DNA of 64,000 nt from Pseudomonas sp. Irchel 3A7. Its GTDB lineage: Bacteria > Pseudomonadota > Gammaproteobacteria > Pseudomonadales > Pseudomonadaceae. A program made the position numbers and the translations under genes. The stretch lies in contig NZ_FYED01000020.1 of NCBI RefSeq assembly GCF_900187565.1, positions 103,257 through 167,256 on the forward strand, written 5' to 3'. Positions within the stretch are counted from its first letter, which is position 1. Each line of letters starts with the position of its first letter. Of the stretch, positions 55,190 to 63,876 are shown one piece after another. Under the pieces are notes generated by a model, which saw only the letters and a program-made list of their open reading frames with translations, did no database searches and was not told the DNA's origin.

Positions 55190-55855
55190 TCAGCTAACAG
55201 TTCCGCCCTTCGACTCACTCATGATCTGGCGAATCGCCCCGACAAAAGCTTCCACCGGTTGTCCGCCCGTGACCGCGTACTGGCCGTTGAAAACCACGGT
55301 CGGTACCGAACTGACCCCGCGCGATAGCCACAGTTGTTCCTCCTGGCGGACCTGCTCGGCAAATTCATCCGACCCCAGAATCGACTCGGCCCGCTGCCGA
55401 TCCAGTCCGACATCTTCAGCGATCTGCGCCAGTTGAGCGGGGTCTGACGGGTTGCCGCCATCGGTGAAATACGCCTTGAACAACGCTTCCTTCAATTGCA
55501 GTTGCCGCCCTTCCAGACCCGCCCAGTGCAACAAGCGGTGGGCATCGAAGGTGTTGTAGATGCGACTACTACCATCGGTACGAAACGCAAACCCGACCTC
55601 GGCGCCTCGCGCGCGGATCATCTCGCGATTCTTTTGCGACTGCTCCGGTGTCGAGCCGTACTTCTCGGTGATGTGCTCGGTGATGTTCTGCCCTTCGGGG
55701 CCCATCTTCGGGTTCAGTTCGAATGGCTGGAAACGGATCTCGGCGCGGACTTCATCGCGCAATAACTCCAAGGCCCGGGTCAGGCCGTACAGGCCGACGA
55801 CGCACCAGGGGCAAGACACGTCGCTGACGAAATCGATTTTCAAGGGGGAACTCAT
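55190..55855 (-). CDS. DsbA-family (FrnE-like) oxidoreductase
   Basis: This 221-residue protein has a thioredoxin fold with the CPWC active site near residues 14-17 (VSDVSCPWCVVG), an inserted helical domain, and the cis-Pro segment GVSSVPTVVFN. There is no signal peptide, so it acts in the cytoplasm, as FrnE-type thiol oxidoreductases do. GAGG spacing favours the second of two tandem ATGs. Confidence 0.9.
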   Translation of the reverse strand: MSSPLKIDFVSDVSCPWCVVGLYGLTRALELLRDEVRAEIRFQPFELNPKMGPEGQNITEHITEKYGSTPEQSQKNREMIRARGAEVGFAFRTDGSSRIYNTFDAHRLLHWAGLEGRQLQLKEALFKAYFTDGGNPSDPAQLAQIAEDVGLDRQRAESILGSDEFAEQVRQEEQLWLSRGVSSVPTVVFNGQYAVTGGQPVEAFVGAIRQIMSESKGGTVS

Positions 55856-55932
55856 CATTCACCTCGCTGGCTGGCATGCACCGGAAAGTTCGAACGATAC
55901 ACCCGGCAGACTTGAATGCGCAGCAGATCCCT

Positions 55933-56022
55933 TGTGGGAGCGAGCCTGCTCGCGAAAGCAGGTGATCATTCAATATTGATGTCGACTGACACGACGCCTT
56001 CGCGAGCAGGCTCGCTCCCACA
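55933..56022. repeat. REP pair (REPIN-like)
   Basis: Main-type inverted REPs with a centre TCAATATTGATGTCGACTGA. Confidence 0.9.
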
Positions 56023-56035
56023 GGGAACTCAAGTG

Positions 56036-57067
56036 TCAGAGGAGGTTATGTTCAGCCACCGGCTCGATCTGCGCCCAATGCGAAGTGTCCTCCCGGTGCT
56101 CACGCAAATACGGCAATACCGCCGCCAGCAACGGTGCCTTGAACGCTTCCTGAAAACGATGGGCCAATCCCGGAATCAACTTCAACTGACTGCCACGCAG
56201 ATGCGCCGCCAGATGCACGCCATGCATCACCGGCAACAGCGGATCGGCCGTGCCATGCACCACCAGCGCCGGCACCCGCAATTGATTGAGCAACGCCACC
56301 CGGCTGGGCTCGGCCAGGATCGCCATGATCTGCCGTTTCACGCCTTCTGGATTGAACGCCCGGTCATAGGACTGCGCCGCCTGATGCAGCAGCGCCTGCC
56401 GATCATCGCTCACGGTCGGGCTGCCCAACGCGGCAAGCAGATCGGCCTGTTGCTCCAGCGCCACCTCACGATTCGGCGCGCCACGGCGGGCGAGCAACTG
56501 CACCAGCGCCGCGCTCGGCGCGGGCAAGCCCTCGGCCCCGGAAGTGGTCATGATCAACGTCAGACTCTCGACCCGTTGTGGCGCCATGGCTGCCATGTGC
56601 TGGGCGATCATCCCGCCCATGCTCGCGCCCAGCACGTGGAATTGCTCGATGTGCAACGCATCCATCAGGCCCAGGCCATCATCGGCCATGTCCGTCAGTG
56701 AGTACGGCGCCGACACCGGCAGCCCCAACTTGTAGCGCAACACCTCGAAAGTCAGGTTGGCCTCCATCGGCGCTTGCCTCCAGGTCGACAGGCCGACATC
56801 GCGATTGTCGTAGCGAATCACTCGAAAGCCTTGCTGACACAGGGCGACCACCACCTCGTCCGGCCAGTGGATCAACTGCCCGCCCAGCCCCATCACCAGC
56901 AGCAACGCCGGGTCCGAGGCACGGCCGATGCTCTGGTACGCCAGGCTCACCTGTGCCAGATCGACATGTTCGGTCGGAACATTCACATCACAACGAGAAG
57001 CTGCCAGGGACGACAGGCTGAACAATGCGGACAGAAAAATCGCCGCTGAAAAAAACAAAGCACGCAT
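56036..57067 (-). CDS. Exported alpha/beta hydrolase
   Basis: This 343-residue precursor has a Sec signal cleaved near residue 23 (SSLAAS). The fold shows the oxyanion-region LVMGLGGQLIHWP, the nucleophile elbow GASMGG (Ser near residue 150), Asp in HGTADPLLP and His in GLAHRF, a full catalytic triad. It resembles periplasmic esterase/haloperoxidase-type hydrolases. Substrate unknown. Confidence 0.87.
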   Translation of the reverse strand: MRALFFSAAIFLSALFSLSSLAASRCDVNVPTEHVDLAQVSLAYQSIGRASDPALLLVMGLGGQLIHWPDEVVVALCQQGFRVIRYDNRDVGLSTWRQAPMEANLTFEVLRYKLGLPVSAPYSLTDMADDGLGLMDALHIEQFHVLGASMGGMIAQHMAAMAPQRVESLTLIMTTSGAEGLPAPSAALVQLLARRGAPNREVALEQQADLLAALGSPTVSDDRQALLHQAAQSYDRAFNPEGVKRQIMAILAEPSRVALLNQLRVPALVVHGTADPLLPVMHGVHLAAHLRGSQLKLIPGLAHRFQEAFKAPLLAAVLPYLREHREDTSHWAQIEPVAEHNLL

Positions 57068-57196
57068 GACAAAACACCAAAACGCAGAACCCCAGTAGAG
57101 CGCGAGTCTGATGAAGTTTGTTCAAGCGCGCTGCCACAGTTGCGTGACAGTTTGATGAAGGTTGCTGAACGGTCATTTTCCAGACCGCGTTATCGT

Positions 57197-57273
57197 TCTT
57201 CGCGAGCAGGCTCGCTCCCACAGGATTTGTGTGCGACACCGATCCATTGTGGGAGCGAGCCTGCTCGCGAAGG
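57197..57273. repeat. REP pair abutting the metE stop
   Basis: Main-type inverted REPs end 5 bp beyond the metE stop codon (57279-57281). The hairpin would form at the very 3' end of the metE message. Confidence 0.9.
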
Positions 57274-57278
57274 CGTCC

Positions 57279-59591
57279 TCAGGCCAACTGACTGCGCAAC
57301 TGCCGAGCCGCCGCCACCATGTTCACCAGCGCTGCCTCGGTCTCCGGCCACGCCCGGGTTTTCAAGCCGCAATCGGGGTTGACCCATAGACGTTCGGCCG
57401 GGATGCGCTTCACCGCTTTGCTCATCAACTTGACCATCTCGGCCGTGTCCGGCACCCGTGGCGAATGAATGTCATAAACGCCCGGACCAATGTCGTTCGG
57501 GTAATCGAACGCCTTGAAAGCCTCCAGCAATTCCATGTCCGAACGCGAGGTCTCAATGGTGATCACATCGGCGTCCATCGCCGCAATGGCTTCGATCACG
57601 TCATTGAATTCGCTGTAGCACATATGGGTGTGAATCTGGGTTTCATCGCGCACACCGCTGGCGCTCAAGCGGAACGCTTCCACCGCCCAGTCCAGGTATT
57701 CCTGCCATTGCGCCCGGCGCAGCGGCAGGCCTTCGCGAAACGCGGCTTCGTCGATCTGCACGATCTTGATGCCGGCGGCTTCCAGGTCCACCACTTCGTC
57801 ACGCAACGCCAGCGCCAACTGCTGCGCCTGGACCTTGCGCGATACGTCTTCGCGGGGGAACGACCACATCAACATGGTCACCGGACCGGTGAGCATACCT
57901 TTCATGACCTTGTCGGTCTGGCTCTGGGCATAGGTGATCCAGTCCACCGTCATGGCTTTCGGGCGGCTCAGGTCGCCGTAGATGATCGCCGGTTTCACAC
58001 AGCGCGACCCGTAGCTTTGCACCCAGCCGAAACGGGTGAAGGCATAACCCTCAAGCTGCTCGGCAAAGTACTCGACCATGTCATTGCGCTCGGCTTCACC
58101 GTGCACCAGCACGTCCAGACCCAGGCGTTCCTGGACTTGTACGGCATGGCGGATTTCGTGGTGCATGGCGTCGGTGTAATCGTTGGCCGACAGCTTGCCC
58201 TGCTTGAAGGCCTGGCGCGCCAGACGAATCGAACCGGTCTGCGGAAACGAACCGATGGTGGTGGTCGGGAACGCCGGCAGTTTCAGCCGTGCACGCTGTT
58301 GCTCGATGCGTTTGGCGAACGGTGATTGGCGTTGGCTGTCGGTTGCGTCGATGGCGTTGATGCGTGCCTGCACCTCAGCTTTATGAATGCGCGGCGATTG
58401 CGTACGACTGGCAGCGATGACGCGGCTTTCGGCGAGCGCAGCTTGTACTTTCGGTGCTTGCGGATCGTTGAGGGCATCGCGCAGTACAGCGATTTCGCCA
58501 CACTTTTGTACGGCGAACGCCAGCCAGCTTTTCAGCTCCGGATCGAGTTTGTCTTCGCGTTCCAGGTCCACCGGGCTGTGCAGCAGTGAGCAGGAACTGC
58601 TGACCCACAGGTTGTCGCCAAAACGCTCCTGGGCAAATCGCAGTTGTTCAAGCACGGGCTCCAGCTCGCAGCGCCAGACGTTGCGACCATTGACCAGGCC
58701 GACCGAGAGAATCTTGTAGATCGGCAAGCGGTCCAACACGTGCAACAGTTGATCCGGCGCCCGCACGGCGTCGATGTGCAAACCTTGCACCGGCAGGCCG
58801 ACAGCCAGGCCGAGGTTGTCTTGCAGGCCGCTGAAGTAAGTGGCCACCAGTTTTTTCAGCGGCGAGTACTGCAGGATGTGGTACGCGCGTTCGAAGGCGT
58901 TTTTCCATTCCTGCGGCAGGTCGAGGGTCAGGATCGGCTCATCGATCTGCACCCATTCCACGCCTTGGGCGGCGAGGCGACCGAGGATTTCGCCGTAGAT
59001 CGGCAGCAGGCGCTCCAGCAGGTCGAGCTTGTCGAAATCGTTGCCTTTCGCCTTGCCCAACCACAGGTAAGTCAGTGGACCGATGATGACGGGTTTGATG
59101 CTGTGGCCGAGGGCCTTGGCTTCTTCAACTTCATCGAACAGCTGTTCCCAGCTCAGCTTGAACTGCTGGTCAGCGGTGAATTCCGGGACCAGATAATGGT
59201 AGTTGGTGTCGAACCACTTGGTCAGTTCCTGGGCGTATTGCGCCTGGCCATGTTCGCCGCCGCAGCAGCTCGCCGTGGCGCCACGGGCCATGGCGAACAG
59301 GGTGTCGAGGGTCGGCAGGCCGCGCTCGTCACGGGTGCTGTCGAAACGCTCGGGGATCACGCCGAAGGCCAGGGAGTGAGTCAGCACCTGGTCGTACCAG
59401 GCGAAGTCGCCGACCGGCAGCAAGTCGATGCCGGCGTCTTTCTGCAATTGCCAGTGGGTGGCGCGCAATTGGCGGCCGACGCTCTTCAGTGCGCTCTGGT
59501 CGAGGTCGCCCTTCCAATAGGATTCAAGGGCTTTTTTCAGTTCGCGGTCGGCGCCAATGCGCGGAAAACCCAGGGTGTGTGCCACGGCCAT
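57279..59591 (-). CDS. metE: Cobalamin-independent methionine synthase
   Basis: This 770-residue enzyme transfers a methyl group from methyltetrahydrofolate-triglutamate to homocysteine. The C-terminal barrel has the zinc ligands in HMCYSE (His and Cys) and NPDCGLKTR (Cys). The N-terminal barrel opens LGFPRIGADRELKKALESYW. No B12 riboswitch-like leader is seen: only 110 bp separate it from the divergent metR, which should activate it. Confidence 0.96.
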   Translation of the reverse strand: MAVAHTLGFPRIGADRELKKALESYWKGDLDQSALKSVGRQLRATHWQLQKDAGIDLLPVGDFAWYDQVLTHSLAFGVIPERFDSTRDERGLPTLDTLFAMARGATASCCGGEHGQAQYAQELTKWFDTNYHYLVPEFTADQQFKLSWEQLFDEVEEAKALGHSIKPVIIGPLTYLWLGKAKGNDFDKLDLLERLLPIYGEILGRLAAQGVEWVQIDEPILTLDLPQEWKNAFERAYHILQYSPLKKLVATYFSGLQDNLGLAVGLPVQGLHIDAVRAPDQLLHVLDRLPIYKILSVGLVNGRNVWRCELEPVLEQLRFAQERFGDNLWVSSSCSLLHSPVDLEREDKLDPELKSWLAFAVQKCGEIAVLRDALNDPQAPKVQAALAESRVIAASRTQSPRIHKAEVQARINAIDATDSQRQSPFAKRIEQQRARLKLPAFPTTTIGSFPQTGSIRLARQAFKQGKLSANDYTDAMHHEIRHAVQVQERLGLDVLVHGEAERNDMVEYFAEQLEGYAFTRFGWVQSYGSRCVKPAIIYGDLSRPKAMTVDWITYAQSQTDKVMKGMLTGPVTMLMWSFPREDVSRKVQAQQLALALRDEVVDLEAAGIKIVQIDEAAFREGLPLRRAQWQEYLDWAVEAFRLSASGVRDETQIHTHMCYSEFNDVIEAIAAMDADVITIETSRSDMELLEAFKAFDYPNDIGPGVYDIHSPRVPDTAEMVKLMSKAVKRIPAERLWVNPDCGLKTRAWPETEAALVNMVAAARQLRSQLA

Positions 59592-59645
59592 GTCGAATGT
59601 GCTCCTGTGTAAAAGATGGCGCTATTGTCGACAGCCAGGGCAACA

Positions 59646-59658
59646 TGAGACAAACTCA
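59646..59658. promoter_or_regulatory. Candidate MetR box
   Basis: TGAG-ACAAA-CTCA is a perfect palindrome matching the MetR pattern TGAA-N5-TTCA apart from one symmetric change per arm. It lies in the 110-bp metE-metR gap, 55 bp from the metE start and 44 bp from metR. Confidence 0.6.
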
Positions 59659-59701
59659 ACCTTTTCGTGTTGATCACAAGTTTTCCTCATGGAGCCCCGC
59701 G

Positions 59702-60619
59702 GTGCTTGAAATCCGTCACCTGAAGACCCTGCATGCCTTGCGCGAAGCCGATAGCCTGGTGGATGCGGCCGACCGCCTGCACCTGACCCAGTCGGCGCTG
59801 TCCCACCAGTTCAAGGAACTGGAGGAGCGCATGGGGATGCCGTTGTTCGTGCGCAAGACCAAACCGGTGCGTTTCACCAGTGCCGGTTTGCGCCTGCTGC
59901 AACTGGCCGACGCCACCCTGCCGCTGCTGCGTGCCGCCGAACGCGACATCAGTCGTCTGGCCGGCGGTACGGCCGGGCGCTTGCATATGGCCATCGAATG
60001 CCACAGTTGCTTCCAGTGGCTGATGCCGACCATCGACCAGTTCCGCGACGCCTGGCCGGAGGTCGAACTGGACCTGGCCTCGGGGTTCTCCTTCGCGCCT
60101 CTGCCGGCCTTGGCCCGGGGCGATCTGGACCTGGTGGTGACGTCCGATCCGGTGGATCTGGTCGGCATTACCTATGTACCGCTGTTCACCTATGAAGCGA
60201 TGCTCGCCGTGGCCAATCAGCACCGATTGGCGAGCAAGGCGTACATCGTTCCGGAAGACTTGCTCACCGAGACCTTGATCACCTACCCGGTTGAGCGTGA
60301 TCGACTGGACATCTTCACCCGCTTCCTGGAACCCGCCGACGTCGAACCGGCCCAGGTCCGCACCTCGGAACTGACGGTAATGATGATGCAACTGGTGGCC
60401 AGCGGACGCGGCGTATGCGGCATGCCCCATTGGGCGCTGCATGAATACAGCTCACGGGGCTACGTGAAGGCCAAGCGCCTGGGCGAGAAAGGATTGTTTG
60501 CCACGCTGTACGCAGCGATCCGGGCTGACATGCTGGACGCCCCGTACATGCGCGACTTTTTGCTGACGGCCAAGGACACGTCGTTTTCTACGTTGGATGG
60601 GGTGAGCGCCGTCCGTTGA
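59702..60619 (+). CDS. metR: LysR-family regulator MetR
   Basis: This 305-residue LysR protein activates metE in response to homocysteine. The winged helix covers residues 1-60 (LEIRHLKTLHALREADSLVD, QSALSHQFKELEERMGMPLF). The effector domain includes the MetR-typical ECHSCFQWLMPTIDQFR. A GTG start at 59702 fits the family start MLEIRHLKTL and has GGAG 8 nt upstream. The open frame continues upstream into metE on the other strand but is not used. Confidence 0.92.
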   Translation: MLEIRHLKTLHALREADSLVDAADRLHLTQSALSHQFKELEERMGMPLFVRKTKPVRFTSAGLRLLQLADATLPLLRAAERDISRLAGGTAGRLHMAIECHSCFQWLMPTIDQFRDAWPEVELDLASGFSFAPLPALARGDLDLVVTSDPVDLVGITYVPLFTYEAMLAVANQHRLASKAYIVPEDLLTETLITYPVERDRLDIFTRFLEPADVEPAQVRTSELTVMMMQLVASGRGVCGMPHWALHEYSSRGYVKAKRLGEKGLFATLYAAIRADMLDAPYMRDFLLTAKDTSFSTLDGVSAVR

Positions 60620-60634
60620 AAACACACATATCCC

Positions 60635-60723
60635 TGTGGGAGCGAGCCTGCTCGCGAAGAGGGCGTGTCAGACACATCAATATTGACTGACACACCGCCT
60701 TCGCGAGCAGGCTCGCTCCCACA
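60635..60723. repeat. REP pair (REPIN-like)
   Basis: Main-type inverted REPs with the centre ACATCAATATTGACTGACAC lie between convergent metR and the GNAT gene. Confidence 0.9.
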
Positions 60724-60741
60724 TTGGGATTTCGGTGATGG

Positions 60742-61239
60742 TTAGAGCTCGCGCCACATGTGGATTTTGTCGAAGTATTCCTCGCCCACCCGCACCGCCA
60801 TCGGTTCCAGGCCGAACTGGATAAATCCATTGCGTCGGTACAGGTTGAAGGCGGCATCGTTGCCGGCGGTGACGGTCAGCTTGATCAGTCGCAATCCCTG
60901 ATGGGTTCGCGCTTCGGCCAAAACCGCCTGCACCAGTTGGTGGCCTAGCCCCCGCTGGCGCACGTTGGCGGACACGTACATGCCAAACAGCGTCGCCTTG
61001 TGCCGGGCCTTCTCCCGAGGCTCGAAGGCCAGCCCGGCGATGCCCGCCAGCCGCCCTTCCTCGAAGGCGCCGAGCACTACATCGAGCTTGCCGGTCAGGC
61101 GCGATTCCCACCAACCGAGCGGCATTGAGGCACGCTCGCGCACGCTGGAGGTGAATGCCTGCGGATGCCGGTCATAGGCCTCAAGCATCAGCGCCCGGTA
61201 GTCCAGGGCATGGCTGGCGTCCAGTCGCTGAATCCACAC
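60742..61239 (-). CDS. GNAT-family N-acetyltransferase
   Basis: This 165-residue GNAT protein has the acetyl-CoA motif VRQRGLGHQLVQAVL (R/QxxGxG/A) and a C-terminal NLYRRNGFIQFG segment. Substrate unknown. It lies 2 bp downstream of the LysE-family gene on the same strand, so the two are probably co-transcribed. Confidence 0.9.
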   Translation of the reverse strand: MWIQRLDASHALDYRALMLEAYDRHPQAFTSSVRERASMPLGWWESRLTGKLDVVLGAFEEGRLAGIAGLAFEPREKARHKATLFGMYVSANVRQRGLGHQLVQAVLAEARTHQGLRLIKLTVTAGNDAAFNLYRRNGFIQFGLEPMAVRVGEEYFDKIHMWREL

Positions 61240-61241
61240 GG

Positions 61242-61880
61242 TCAGGCCATCCGGCGTTGTTCAAGCATCAGCCGCAGCGCCAGCGCCGACAGCACAAAAC
61301 CCATGAAATAACGCTGCATCGCCAGCCAGGTCGGGTTGTTGACAAACCACGAAGCAATGCCCGCGGCAAACAGGGCGATCAGCAGATTGACGCTGAAACT
61401 GACGCTGATCTGGGTCAGGCCCAGCAGGATGCTTTGGGTGAACACCGAACCGTGTTCAGGGGTGATGAACTGAGGAAACACCGACAGGTAAAACACCGCG
61501 ATCTTGGGGTTCAGGGCGCTGGTGAGGAAGCCCATGGTGATCAATTTGCGCGACGAATCCGGCGGCAACTGTTGCGCTTCGAACGGCGAACGCGCACCGG
61601 GTTTGACCGCCTGCCAGGCCAGCCATAGCAGGTACAACGCACCCGCCCACTTCAGCACTTCATAAGCCATCGGCACCGCCAGGAACACAGCAGTCAAACC
61701 GGCAGCGGCGGCGAACAGATGCACGAAAAACCCGGCGACCACCCCCAGCAACGAAGTCACGCCGGCCTTGCGGCCCTGGCAGATCGAACGAGAGATCAGG
61801 TAGATCATGTTCGGCCCCGGCGTCAGTACCATCAGCAACGCGGCGGCGGCGAAAATCAGCAAGTCTTGAAGCGGGATCAT
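61242..61880 (-). CDS. LysE-family translocator
   Basis: This 212-residue inner-membrane exporter has about six membrane segments. The signature VLTPGPNMIYLISRSI (residues about 18-33) marks the RhtB/LysE superfamily that exports amino acids or derivatives. It is followed 2 bp later by the GNAT gene. Pairing of exporter and acetyltransferase suggests detoxification of an amine or amino acid analogue, which is inference. Confidence 0.9.
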   Translation of the reverse strand: MIPLQDLLIFAAAALLMVLTPGPNMIYLISRSICQGRKAGVTSLLGVVAGFFVHLFAAAAGLTAVFLAVPMAYEVLKWAGALYLLWLAWQAVKPGARSPFEAQQLPPDSSRKLITMGFLTSALNPKIAVFYLSVFPQFITPEHGSVFTQSILLGLTQISVSFSVNLLIALFAAGIASWFVNNPTWLAMQRYFMGFVLSALALRLMLEQRRMA

Positions 61881-61902
61881 GGCGGGTCCTTTGCTTGAAT
61901 GA

Positions 61903-62337
61903 TCAGGCAGTCGCGATCAGCGAAGCCCGATAAAACGGCAGGATCAGGTCCCTTGTCAAGGGTGCCAGCGTGACGTCGCCGTCGGTGGCCGGATCGATCC
62001 AGATCACCTCTTCGATCTCGGCAGCCGGGGTGACGTCGGAATCAATGCCCAGCAGAAAAATCTCGGCTTTCACCACATAACCCGGCTCATTGGCGGCGGG
62101 TGCCGAGAACTGGCCGAGGAAGGTGGCGTGCGCCGGATCGATGACCAGCCCCAGCTCTTCTTCCAGTTCACGGGCCAAAGCGTTGGCCGGTTGTTCATGG
62201 GCTTCGATCTTGCCGCCCGGTTGCATGAAGGCCTCGGTGCCGCGCTTGCGCACCAGCAACGTTCGACCGTCCGGGCCGATCAACAGGGCGGCGGCAATGT
62301 GGATAATTCCGGCGGGTTGGGCAGCAAACGTCGACAT
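61903..62337 (-). CDS. NUDIX hydrolase
   Basis: This 144-residue protein has the complete Nudix box from GGKIEAHEQ to RELEEELG (about residues 40-62), which binds metal and hydrolyses nucleoside diphosphate-linked compounds. Substrate unknown. The ATG at 62337 has AAAGG upstream. Ten more in-frame codons upstream look unused. It lies 22 bp upstream of the LysE-family gene. Confidence 0.9.
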   Translation of the reverse strand: MSTFAAQPAGIIHIAAALLIGPDGRTLLVRKRGTEAFMQPGGKIEAHEQPANALARELEEELGLVIDPAHATFLGQFSAPAANEPGYVVKAEIFLLGIDSDVTPAAEIEEVIWIDPATDGDVTLAPLTRDLILPFYRASLIATA

Positions 62338-62414
62338 GAACAAAGGCCTTTGACTCAAAAGCGGCAAGGATCACATGTCCTCCGCTGGTGAGCAAAGGCC
62401 TCCTGCACCAGTAC

Positions 62415-63740
62415 TTACGCAGCCTCCTGGAAATCCATCTCCGGTGGCTGCCGACGGAAACCGCCGGTCAACACCGCCAGATACACCACGCCGATCGCCA
62501 GCCAGCTCAAGCCGAGGTAGATCGCCAGGTGGTCAAGGCTGACCATCAACCACAGGTCCGCCACCAGGCCGATGAAGGGGAAAATCAGGAACAGCACCAG
62601 CTCGCGCAGGCCTTTTTTCTCGCCACCGATCCAGTAATGGAAGATCACCGACAGGTTCACCAGGCTGAAGGCCAGGAAGGCGCCGAAGTTGATGAACGAG
62701 GTCGAGGTGGTGACGTCGAGTTTCAGTGCAAGCAAGGCCACCACGGCGCAGAGCAGGATGCTGTTGATCGGCGTGCCGAAACGTTCGTGCAGAGTGCCGA
62801 AAAACGATTTCGGCAGCACGCCGTCACGGCCCATGGCGTACAGCAAACGCGAACCGCTGGCCTGGGCCGACAAACCCGAGGCGAACTGGCCGACGATCAG
62901 GCCGATCAGGAAGATCGAGACGAACAGGTCGCCGCCGATGTTGCGGGCAATTTCATAGGCCGCCGAATCAACGCTGTCGAACTGGAACGACGGATGGGCG
63001 ACCTGCACGAAGTACGAGACGCAGACGAAAATCAGCCCGCCGATCAAGGTGATCAGCATGATCGCCCGGGGAATGGTGCGACGTGGGTCGCGGGTTTCTT
63101 CGGTCAAGGTGCTGACCGCGTCGAAGCCGAGGAACGAATAACAGGCGATGGCCGCGCCGCTCATGATCAACGGCATTTGCATGTCGCCGTTGAAGAACGG
63201 TTTGATCGACCACAGCGGCGTGCTCGCATCGCCACCGACGTAATGCACGCATAGCGCAACGAAGGCCACCAGCACCAGGAACTGCACCAGCATCAGCAAG
63301 GCGTTGATGCCGTTGGCCAGTTTCAGGCCGACGATGTTGATGGCGCTGGTGATGCCGATGAACGCCAGCACCCAGACCCACTGCGGCACCGCCGGGAAAG
63401 CGGAGTTCAGGTAAGCGGCACCGATCAGCCAGATCGCCATGGGCAAAAACAGGTAATCGAGCAGCACTGCCCAACCGGCGATGAAGCCCAGTTTCGGGCT
63501 GATGGCCTTGCGCACATAGCTGTAGGCGGAACCGGCGACCGGGAAGGCCGAGGCCATGCGTCCGTAGCTCATGGCGGTGAAGAACATCGCCACCAGCGCC
63601 GCGAGATAAGCGGCGGGCACCATGCCGGCGGTGGATTGAGCGAGAATGCCAAAAGTGCCGAGCACAATGATCGGCGTCATGTAGGCGATGCCGAACAGCA
63701 CCACCGACCCTAATGACAGGGTGCGTTGCAAACGAGCCAT
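62415..63740 (-). CDS. APC-family amino acid/polyamine permease
   Basis: This 441-residue inner-membrane transporter has about 12 membrane segments. Its TM1 region GSVVLFGIAYMTPIIVLGTFG and TM6 region SGAAIACYSFLGFDAVSTLTEE are typical of the APC superfamily, near PuuP-like putrescine importers. It is intact, unlike the APC fragment at 43476, and is a different subfamily. Substrate specificity cannot be set from sequence. Confidence 0.88.
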   Translation of the reverse strand: MARLQRTLSLGSVVLFGIAYMTPIIVLGTFGILAQSTAGMVPAAYLAALVAMFFTAMSYGRMASAFPVAGSAYSYVRKAISPKLGFIAGWAVLLDYLFLPMAIWLIGAAYLNSAFPAVPQWVWVLAFIGITSAINIVGLKLANGINALLMLVQFLVLVAFVALCVHYVGGDASTPLWSIKPFFNGDMQMPLIMSGAAIACYSFLGFDAVSTLTEETRDPRRTIPRAIMLITLIGGLIFVCVSYFVQVAHPSFQFDSVDSAAYEIARNIGGDLFVSIFLIGLIVGQFASGLSAQASGSRLLYAMGRDGVLPKSFFGTLHERFGTPINSILLCAVVALLALKLDVTTSTSFINFGAFLAFSLVNLSVIFHYWIGGEKKGLRELVLFLIFPFIGLVADLWLMVSLDHLAIYLGLSWLAIGVVYLAVLTGGFRRQPPEMDFQEAA

Positions 63741-63858
63741 GAGCGACTACTCCGGATGTTATTGGATTTATGGCAGAGCCGAGTTCGGCGCAGGGTTTTC
63801 GGGTGTTGCTTTGTTGTTCTTGGATAGATCAAACAGGTGTATTGCCTGTCAGGGCCTC

Positions 63859-63876
63859 ATCGCTGGCAAGCCAGCT
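63859..63876. repeat. Interrupted REP half (GCTGGC-AAG-CCAGC type)
   Basis: The sequence ATCGCTGGCAAGCCAGCT matches the REP variant at 43268 base for base but, instead of continuing CCCACA, changes to unrelated sequence after the CT. Confidence 0.75.

Noticed and set aside
59489..59701. Upstream extension of metR into metE
   Set aside because: The extension is antisense to metE, lacks family similarity, and a GTG with a good ribosome site gives the normal MetR start.
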